Assembly: GCA_022824605.1 (NCBI GenBank)
Contig: JAJDZO010000301.1
Location: forward strand, 1 to 5,194
Length of the DNA: 5,194 nt
Reading direction: 5' to 3'
From: Acidimicrobiia bacterium
Lineage (GTDB): Bacteria; Actinomycetota; Acidimicrobiia; Acidimicrobiales; Aldehydirespiratoraceae
In this document: piece by piece, positions 1-4,065 of the stretch
Position numbering within the stretch: position 1 is the stretch's first letter
Layout of the letters: every line of letters starts with the position of its first letter
Program-made: the position numbers and the translations under genes
Notes under the pieces: generated by a model
What the model saw: the letters and a program-made list of their open reading frames with translations, nothing else
Database searches by the model: none
Told to the model about the DNA's origin: nothing

Positions 1-4
1 AAAA

Positions 5-29
5 GGGACCCCGTGCGTTCCGGGGTCCC
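5..29 (-). terminator. Rho-independent terminator for the DUF3800 gene
   Basis: Bases 5-13 (GGGACCCCG) pair perfectly with 21-29 (CGGGGTCCC), giving a 9-bp GC-rich stem with a 7-nt loop. Four A residues at 1-4 become UUUU after the stem when read on the minus strand. The orientation fits termination of minus-strand transcription coming from the DUF3800 ORF, whose stop lies about 100 nt upstream. The U-tract may be longer than four, but the window edge cuts it. Confidence 0.8.
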
Positions 30-130
30 GTGCCAGCGGTATATCGGCTGCATTCAGCTTGCGCCTACTAGCCGGACCATCAGGCGATCCCAATCGTAGC
101 GTGTCTTGCTCCCGCGGTTGCAAGTGGTTG

Positions 131-892
131 TCAGATCAGCCGGATGCGATTCGTATATTGCCGCCCCGTGTGGGTGGTGGGGGCGGATCGGCGGAGCGTT
201 CGGACGGTGGCTAGTTCCGCGTCGATTCCTTGAAGATTCGTGTCGCCCTCCTCGGCGCGTCGCCGGATGCCCGACACGAGGTCTGCAACTTGGATCGCGT
301 GGGACGTCCTGGAGTTGGCGTAGTACATGCAGGGGTGCAGGAAGAGGCGGCGCGAAATCACGAAGGTCGCTACACATACGCTGGCGTGTGCGTCGAGGGA
401 GTGGTTGGACCAGTCCGACACGATCATGCCCGCCTCGCGGTGCTCGGCGCACTCCACGGCGAAGTGCTCCACAAGCGCTTGGAGCTGTAGCGGCGTCGTG
501 GTGTCCAGCGTCATGTCGTGGTGAAGCCGGCGCTTGTCGATGGTGACCGTGTAGACGGTGGTGTCAAGCTGGCCGAGGATGCGCAGGATCTCCTTGACGA
601 AGTTCCGGTTCTTCGAGCGCTTCCATGGATTGGGATTGATAATCCGTCGGGCCTTGAGTTCCCACTTGCCGGGATCTCCTCGGTCCGGATAGAACCGGGC
701 TTTGGCGCCAGCGATCCGGCGGTCGAGGGTACGCACGTTCTGAGCAGGGATCGAGAAGCCGCCGATACAGCGGCGGCGGCGCGTCCGGCGCTGTGTGCGT
801 CTGATCTGCCGGCGGTCCTCGCCGTCGGTGATGGCCGCAACGGGTTGGTGGACCTGCGTGAGTTGGTCAAGCGTTGGGCCTGCTTCCCGCAA
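131..892 (-). CDS. DUF3800 domain protein, N-terminus lost and replaced by repeat-derived sequence
   Basis: The ORF is 253 codons. From about residue 43 it reads like a DUF3800 protein: an IGGF segment (43-46), WELKA (77-81), a strand ending VTIDK (116-120), VSDWS (158-162, D160) and the C-terminal IQVADLVSG (200-208), which is the family's most recognisable motif. DUF3800 proteins are widespread, often lie in defence or mobile regions, and their activity is not established; a nuclease-like fold has been suggested for the family. Members normally open with a short strand carrying a Y-hDES(G) motif, and that is absent here. Residues 1-41 are antisense to repeat copy A and are arginine-rich (RRTQRRTRRRR at 31-41). 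The family-like part begins at about base 769, exactly at the repeat boundary. No RBS is visible before the ATG at 892. I infer a 5'-truncated gene left as a chimeric ORF, probably inactive. The family call is fairly secure and the start is not. Confidence 0.65.
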   Translation of the reverse strand: MREAGPTLDQLTQVHQPVAAITDGEDRRQIRRTQRRTRRRRCIGGFSIPAQNVRTLDRRIAGAKARFYPDRGDPGKWELKARRIINPNPWKRSKNRNFVKEILRILGQLDTTVYTVTIDKRRLHHDMTLDTTTPLQLQALVEHFAVECAEHREAGMIVSDWSNHSLDAHASVCVATFVISRRLFLHPCMYYANSRTSHAIQVADLVSGIRRRAEEGDTNLQGIDAELATVRTLRRSAPTTHTGRQYTNRIRLI

Positions 893-994
893 GCAGCGGC
901 CGTTGATGATCGCCCAAGCGCCCCGGCGTCACCGGTGGCATGACCGGCTCACGTCGCGCTGGCACGATCTCGTGCGCGTCTCGGCTGTGGTCCA
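770..994. repeat. 225-bp dispersed repeat, copy A
   Basis: This segment matches 2516-2740 in the same orientation over its full length. By eye there are about 17 substitutions and two single-base indels, roughly 91-92% identity. The left boundary coincides with the point where DUF3800-like sequence begins on the minus strand. The right limit of the match (TGTGGTCCA, ending at 994) is where copy B is cut off, while copy A continues with coding sequence of the same gene. The content is the 5' region and first codons of a small plus-strand gene. No terminal inverted repeats were seen, so it looks like a duplicated gene fragment and not an insertion sequence. Confidence 0.85.
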
Positions 995-1139
995 TGCGCT
1001 GTGTGACCGTGACGGGGTCGCGGTTCCCGGCTGGGTCTACAAGCATCGCAGCCGCCGCCCCATCGGATTGGCCGCGTCGCTGGACCCGACCACCGAGTGG
1101 GCCCGCATCGCTCTGGCCGACGCTCCCTCGGCGTGCGCA
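831..1139 (+). pseudogene. Small actinobacterial protein of unknown function (copy A), truncated, with a compensated double frameshift
   Basis: The plus-strand reading contains PRRHRWHDRLTSRWHDLVR, then ARV/VRVSAVVHALC, VAVPGWVYKHRS and EWARIALADAPSAC. The layout, a helical start followed by a 'PVP-W' turn and a 'W-R-ALADAP' helix, recalls short actinobacterial hypothetical proteins, some of them antitoxin-like. I do not recognise a named family. Compared with copy B, one base is missing just after the ATG (ATGGCC against ATGCGCC, near 834) and one C is gained near 890 (CCCGCAAG against CCCGAAG). About 18 codons between them are therefore read out of frame: the conserved LVDLRELVKRW is in another frame. 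Family-like sequence stops at about 1139, where the HRSWTG ORF takes over. The frame itself stays open to 1343, but nothing convincing follows. I treat it as a 3'-truncated remnant. Confidence 0.55.
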
Positions 1140-1149
1140 TGCTCCGATC

Positions 1150-1398
1150 ATGCTCCTCTCGCAGCGCGAGAAGCAGAAGATTGCCTCGGGTTACCGGCCC
1201 GTCTACGACGACAGGTGGCTCGCGTTCATGGAGGACGACCGCCTGTTCTTCCACCGGAGCTGGACCGGCCACGGCATCTTCGAAGCGACGTCCGCAGCCA
1301 CCGAAACGGGTTTCGTGATGATCTCGGCCTGTGTCGAAGGTGACCCCTCTGGCCATGGGTCAGACCTTGACCTGATCGAAGAATGCGATTTCCTGTGA
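1150..1398 (+). CDS. Short protein with HRSWTG motif, probable fragment of a macro-domain partner
   Basis: The ORF from the ATG at 1150 gives 82 aa; the frame is open upstream to 940. The core reads DRWLAFMEDDRLFFHRSWTG (residues 21-40) followed by a GIFEA strand and an 'ISACVEGDP' strand near 58-66. This RW...E..L..HRSWTG..I.E pattern is, from memory, that of a small beta-rich domain found next to or fused with macro domains in bacteria; its biochemical role is unknown to me. No Shine-Dalgarno site precedes the ATG, and the upstream sequence belongs to the copy A gene remnant, so the natural N-terminus may be lost. The end, DLDLIEECDFL then TGA, is followed in the same frame, only 9 nt on, by a macro-domain C-terminus, so the C-terminus may also be a deletion joint. 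It is either a small intact ORF or, more likely, a fragment. Confidence 0.5.
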   Translation: MLLSQREKQKIASGYRPVYDDRWLAFMEDDRLFFHRSWTGHGIFEATSAATETGFVMISACVEGDPSGHGSDLDLIEECDFL

Positions 1399-1407
1399 GA
1401 CCTGATC

Positions 1408-1665
1408 ATGCTCGTGTCCGGCGAGCCGGTGTTGCTGGAGTCGTGCTACCGCGAGTCCCTGGCGTGCGCCGACGAGGTCGGTGCCGAGAGCCTGGCCTTC
1501 CCGGCAATCGCAACCGGCGCCCGCGGCTATCCGCTACAGGAAGCCGCCACGACCGCCGTGGCTGCCGTGCGCTCGGCGTCCACCAAGGTGCGCACCATCC
1601 GCTTCGTCTGCTTCGACCCGCAGACGTTGCAAGCGTTCCAGCCAGCAATAGAAGACAGCGCCTAG
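1408..1665 (+). pseudogene. Macro domain (ADP-ribose-binding), C-terminal half only
   Basis: The 85-aa ORF reads GEPVLLESCYRESLACADE (residues 5-23), then ESLAFPAIATGARGYPLQEAA, a later helix, and TIRFVCFDPQTLQAF. These match the second half of the macro (Appr-1''-p processing / O-acetyl-ADP-ribose deacetylase) fold: the LL..CYR..L helix, the conserved AFPAI-TG--GYP loop that contacts the distal ribose and phosphates, and the final V-FVCFD strand. Full macro domains are about 160-190 aa. The first half, with the NAAN motif and the GGGVDGAIH loop needed for ADP-ribose binding, is absent. The start at 1408 has no good RBS and lies inside the domain. It shares a frame with the HRSWTG ORF across one TGA at 1396-1398, so an internal deletion probably joined the two. 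It should not be able to bind or hydrolyse ADP-ribose. Confidence 0.75.
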
Positions 1666-1750
1666 CAGCGCGGCCATTCCGGCCCGCCCGATCAGTATCA
1701 GTGCCGAGGGGAAGGTCGGCGTGACCGCGCTCGCGGCGAGTGCCGCCGGT

Positions 1751-1882
1751 TCAGGAGGAGGAGGGGTTGCTGTCTGGGCGTCGTTTGCGACGTTCGGGGA
1801 TGAAGCCTCTGTTGACGGTTCTGACGGGCATCGCTCCGGGCCGCTGCTTGGACCGAGAGTTGGTGGACTGCTCCTTGGCCAT
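1751..1882 (-). CDS. 43-aa basic protein, probably translationally coupled to the membrane protein
   Basis: The ATG at 1882 lies 4 nt after the TGA (1887-1889) of the upstream membrane-protein gene on the same strand, the spacing expected for translational coupling by re-initiation. The product begins MAKEQSTNSRSK, has a central NRGFIPERRKRR stretch and ends PDSNPSSS. It is strongly basic with no hydrophobic segment, so it is likely soluble or bound to nucleic acid or to membrane lipid. I count about 79% G/C at third positions, consistent with real coding. There is no proper Shine-Dalgarno site within 15 nt; the closest GGAG is about 25 nt upstream inside the preceding gene. I do not recognise a family. 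It could be a partner of the membrane protein or a chance ORF. Distribution among relatives would decide. Confidence 0.45.
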   Translation of the reverse strand: MAKEQSTNSRSKQRPGAMPVRTVNRGFIPERRKRRPDSNPSSS

Positions 1883-1886
1883 ATGG

Positions 1887-2366
1887 TCACGATACTGAAA
1901 GCAGCACTCCTATGAGGAGGCCGACGCCGACGAAGGCGACGATGGCCTGCATGAGCAGCCATTTCTTGATCTTGTGAAGGGTGTCGTCGTTGCGGTGGTA
2001 CTGGGCCTCGTGGGTTTCGGCGAGGTCTAGTTCAAGGACTTCGCGGCTGTGTCCGGCCTCGTAGTAGTTCTCGATGAGGTACGCGATGGTGGGGCTGGCG
2101 GCCCATCGATGGGCGAGCCATTGGATGTATCCGGCGATGAGGCTGGTCGCGAGGCTCCAGACCAGCACAATGGCCGCGGCGGGCGCGGCGTTGTCCGGGT
2201 CCATCGCGGCGATGGTGAGGGTGCCGGTGGTGAGGTAGCCGCCAGCGATGATGACGCCCTGGCGCTTGTGGGAGTCGAGGAGCGCATCCTGCTTGTCGTT
2301 TTGGCGTCGGGCGACCGTGAGGATGACTTCGGGCATCTCGTCGTGCCCGGGGTCTCCGTTGGGCAT
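1887..2366 (-). CDS. Three-helix integral membrane protein of unknown function (effector-like layout)
   Basis: The product is 159 aa. The ATG at 2366 is preceded by AAGGAG with a 6-nt spacer, which decides the start over the much longer upstream-extended ORF. A charged N-terminus (TVARRQNDKQDALLDSHKRQ, residues 17-36) leads into two hydrophobic segments at about 37-56 and 61-84. A polar cytoplasmic stretch of about 45 residues follows (YLIENYYEAGHSREVLELDL inside it), then HRNDDTLHKIKKW (124-136) and a last hydrophobic segment at about 137-157. Positive charges before helix 1 and helix 3 predict a cytoplasmic N-terminus. The pattern of an R-R-x-D-xx-DAL motif before a hairpin and an N-x-x-L-x-K-K motif before a final helix recalls uncharacterised actinobacterial three-TM proteins, and loosely the PycTM/SLATT membrane effectors of anti-phage systems. 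No sensor or nucleotide cyclase gene is visible, so that role is inference only. The gene looks intact, unlike its neighbours. Confidence 0.7.
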   Translation of the reverse strand: MPNGDPGHDEMPEVILTVARRQNDKQDALLDSHKRQGVIIAGGYLTTGTLTIAAMDPDNAAPAAAIVLVWSLATSLIAGYIQWLAHRWAASPTIAYLIENYYEAGHSREVLELDLAETHEAQYHRNDDTLHKIKKWLLMQAIVAFVGVGLLIGVLLSVS

Positions 2367-2372
2367 CGAGAA

Positions 2373-2378
2373 CTCCTT
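2373..2378 (-). promoter_or_regulatory. Ribosome binding site of the three-helix membrane protein
   Basis: On the minus strand the sequence is AAGGAG, six bases before the ATG at 2366. It is the best Shine-Dalgarno match on this strand and fixes the start of the membrane protein. The ORF is open well upstream, but that extension runs antisense through repeat copy B. Confidence 0.7.
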
Positions 2379-2515
2379 CTTGGGGGCTTCACCCTCAGGG
2401 GTAGCAGATTCAGGAAATAGGTTGAGCAGACTATTGGAGATTTCGCTGGCGATTTTGGGGGCCGAGTTCGGGCAGCGCCTGCGGCTGGAAGGGCCGGGCA
2501 GACAGCGAGGTGACC

Positions 2516-2740
2516 GCGGCGACGGCGCGTCCGGCGCTGTGTGCGTCTCATCTGACGGCGCACCTCGCCGTCGGTGATGCGCCGCAACGGGTTGGTGGAC
2601 CTGCGCGAGTTTGTCAAGCGGTGGGCCTGCTTCCCGAAGCAGCGCCCGATGATGGCCGCCCAAGCGCCGCGGCGTCACCGGTGGCATGACTGGCTCACGT
2701 CGCGTCGGCACGATCTCGCGCGCGTCTCGGCTGTGGTCCA
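2516..2740. repeat. 225-bp dispersed repeat, copy B
   Basis: This is the direct-orientation copy of 770-994. The left limit is near GCGGCGACGGCGCG and the right limit is TGTGGTCCA at 2740, after which similarity to copy A stops at once (GATGTACTGA here against TGCGCTGTGT in copy A). The copies lie about 1.75 kb apart. Between them are only the HRSWTG and macro fragments and the membrane-protein unit, so recombination between them would delete that whole block. Confidence 0.85.
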
Positions 2741-2750
2741 GATGTACTGA
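2577..2750 (+). pseudogene. Small actinobacterial protein of unknown function (copy B), first 53 codons only
   Basis: The ORF from the ATG at 2577 encodes 57 aa: NGLVDLREFVKRWACFP, then PRRHRWHDWLTSRRHDLAR and VSAVV. It keeps the uninterrupted frame that copy A has lost between its two indels, so it is the better guide to the ancestral N-terminus. It ends abruptly: after VSAVV the sequence reads QMY and a TGA. Copy A goes on for about 50 more codons (VHALCDRDG...). There is no Shine-Dalgarno site before the ATG, and in both copies GTCGGTG precedes it. It is a 3'-truncated duplicate and most likely not functional. Confidence 0.55.
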
Positions 2751-2900
2751 GGCCTGATGGCCGTCGAGATCCATCAGCGCACTGTCTGGAGGGGTGGCGA
2801 CGCTGCCGGGGGCGGATGCTCCGCTGCACCACCGTTCTTCCGAGAGCGCGTCTGTAGGGTTTGGAGCGACGGTGATTCCTGTTCGCTGCGGAGGCGTCCG

Positions 2901-3095
2901 ATGCATGAAGTTCGTGTGTACCAGAACCACGACGAGGGCACGCGCTGGTGGGCGGAGGACGATCTCGGGTTCACCGGAGGCTCGGAGTACCTAGACGACC
3001 TCGTGGCCGCCATTCATGAGTGGGCCGACTCTGAGGGCGTTCTCGACGGCTTGGAGATAAGGCTGATAGCAGCCAATGCCGAGGCTCCCGTCTAG
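2901..3095 (+). CDS. HicB/DUF1902-like small protein (orphan antitoxin-like)
   Basis: The product is 64 aa from the ATG at 2901. GGAGG at 2890-2894, six bases upstream, selects this start over an in-frame ATG at 2757. The N-terminus reads VRVYQNHDEGTRWWAEDDLGF (residues 4-24), followed by a helix EYLDDLVAAIHEWAD. This is the usual order of the HicB-like/DUF1902 fold: a first strand, a turn with a W-A-(S/E)-D strand, a G-F/L step, and a helix of the 'S-eEL...v.e.' type. HicB-type proteins neutralise HicA mRNA interferases and often carry a C-terminal DNA-binding domain. This one is too short for that domain, and no HicA-like ORF is present on either side. The stop is directly against the end of IstA-like sequence on the other strand, so a downstream partner may have been removed by the IS21 element. 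The family assignment rests on pattern only. Confidence 0.6.
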   Translation: MHEVRVYQNHDEGTRWWAEDDLGFTGGSEYLDDLVAAIHEWADSEGVLDGLEIRLIAANAEAPV

Positions 3096-3955
3096 GGGCC
3101 GATGCAGGCGCTGCTGCTCCTCAGCGAGCATCTCGGTTGGCGCCCGCCGGGTCACCCGATGCTCACGACAGTTGACCTCGGCCATCCACGCCTCGCAGGC
3201 GCAGACCAGCTCGGCGCAGCTGGTGTAGCCGTCGCGCGGGTTCGCCTCGGTTGGCGCCAAGTCGGCTTCGGCGATCCGCACCGTCGCCTCCGAGCCGCCT
3301 TTGGAATCGGGGTCCGCCGGCACACACGTCGCCACCGTGGCCCCGCACAGAGCCGCTGATCGCGACCATCTCCAGATGGCGCACCGCCACCGCAGCGACG
3401 TGATCGATCGTGACGGTGCGCTCGTTGTCGGTCAACCAATACGTCGCAGCGCCGCCGAAGACGCGCATCGCCCGGTCCGCACAGGAAATCACCGTCGCCA
3501 ACCTGCGATCCCCCCACGGCACCACCCGGAACCTCGACCACGCCAGCCCCCCACAGAACAGACTCGTCCTCCTCCCGGCGACGACCGGGCCCGCGCCCCA
3601 ATCCCACTGCGCCCACATCCCCGCCTCGCCGATCCCACCGCCGATACACCCGCCGCCGGCCACAGCGATAGTTGGCCTTCACCTCCGCCACCGCCGTGCG
3701 GCCCGAACCCGCAAACCCCAGCGCCTTCAGCTTGTCGAAGGCCCCATCGGCGCGGATCTTGGCGTGAGACCGCTCGACCCACTCCTCGATCTTCGCCAGC
3801 CGCGCATCGATGATCCGCCCCCTGCGCGCCGGGCCCATACCCCGCAGCCGGCCCTCATCGCGCATAGCGACATAGCGGGCCACGCTGTGATGAGAAACGC
3901 CAGCCATCTCACCGGCATCCCGCAACGACCCACACAGGACGAACGCTTCCAACAT
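3096..3955 (-). pseudogene. istA: IS21-family transposase IstA, truncated and twice frameshifted
   Basis: Three overlapping minus-strand frames join into one IstA. From 3955 to about 3635: a helix-turn-helix region (LRDAGEMAGVSHHSVARYVA, residues 10-29) and KIRADGAFDKLKALGF. From about 3627 to 3351: GMWAQWDWGAGPVV, RTSLFCGGLAWSRFRVV and YWLTDNERTVT. From about 3335 on: ATCVPADPDSKGGSEATV, NCREHRVTRRAPTEMLAEEQ. The retroviral-integrase-type DDE residues are all present: D of WDW, D of TDN, E of KGGSE. They lie in different frames, with shifts near 3630 and 3345. The C-terminal region after RLH-PL is missing, no IstB follows, and the N-terminus may lack a few residues where the ISL3 element begins. 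This is a dead remnant that needs no catalytic assignment beyond family. Confidence 0.85.
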
Positions 3956-4010
3956 ATGAGCCTGCGCGGAAACGTGGGGAGGGGGGTGGTTGAGGGTCCC
4001 CGTTGAGGGG

Positions 4011-4065
4011 TCGAGGCCCTGCTGGGATCGGTGATGTCACATCCACTGATCCAGGAGGGCCTCGA
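4011..4065 (+). promoter_or_regulatory. Long inverted repeat masking the RBS and start of the ISL3 transposase
   Basis: TCGAGGCCCT (4011-4020) is the exact reverse complement of AGGGCCTCGA (4056-4065). Inside it, CTGG (4022-4025) pairs with CCAG (4051-4054), ATC (4027-4029) with GAT (4048-4050), and GGTG (4030-4033) then ATG (4034-4036) with the stretch 4040-4047, leaving a three-base loop. One G-G mismatch, two single-base bulges and one G-U pair interrupt it. About 24 bp form in a 55-nt RNA hairpin. It contains the Shine-Dalgarno AGGAGGG (4053-4059) and the A of the ATG. By analogy with IS10 and IS50, where read-through mRNA hides the transposase start, it would limit translation. It might instead be a transposase binding site. 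Confidence 0.65.

Noticed and set aside
30..130. Search for an RNA gene or short ORF between the terminator and the DUF3800 stop
   Set aside because: Nothing beyond antisense readings without an RBS was seen, and no tRNA-like fold.
518..943. Plus-strand ORF of 141 aa across the DUF3800 gene and copy A
   Set aside because: Up to about 770 it is antisense to DUF3800 coding sequence. Only its end (NGLVDLRELVKRW) is meaningful, and that belongs to the repeat gene in a shifted frame.
2754..2777. Inverted repeat CTGATGG/CCATCAG just after the stop of copy B
   Set aside because: A 7-bp stem with a 10-nt loop and no T-run on either side is too weak to call a terminator.
2851..2889. Possible promoter (TAGGGT, TTGGAG) before the HicB-like gene
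   Set aside because: No pair of -35 and -10 hexamers with correct spacing could be found, so it remains unsupported.
1887..2930. 347-aa minus-strand ORF that contains the membrane protein as its last part
   Set aside because: The upstream half runs antisense through repeat copy B, where the plus strand has family-like coding. A clear AAGGAG site precedes the internal ATG at 2366.
3974..3996. G-quadruplex candidate in the G-rich run
   Set aside because: The runs do not give four separate GGG tracts with loops of at least one base; only a weak two-tetrad form is possible.
3301..4006. Two long plus-strand ORFs opposite the IstA remnant
   Set aside because: They are proline- and arginine-rich antisense readings of transposase codons in GC-rich DNA, with no motif.
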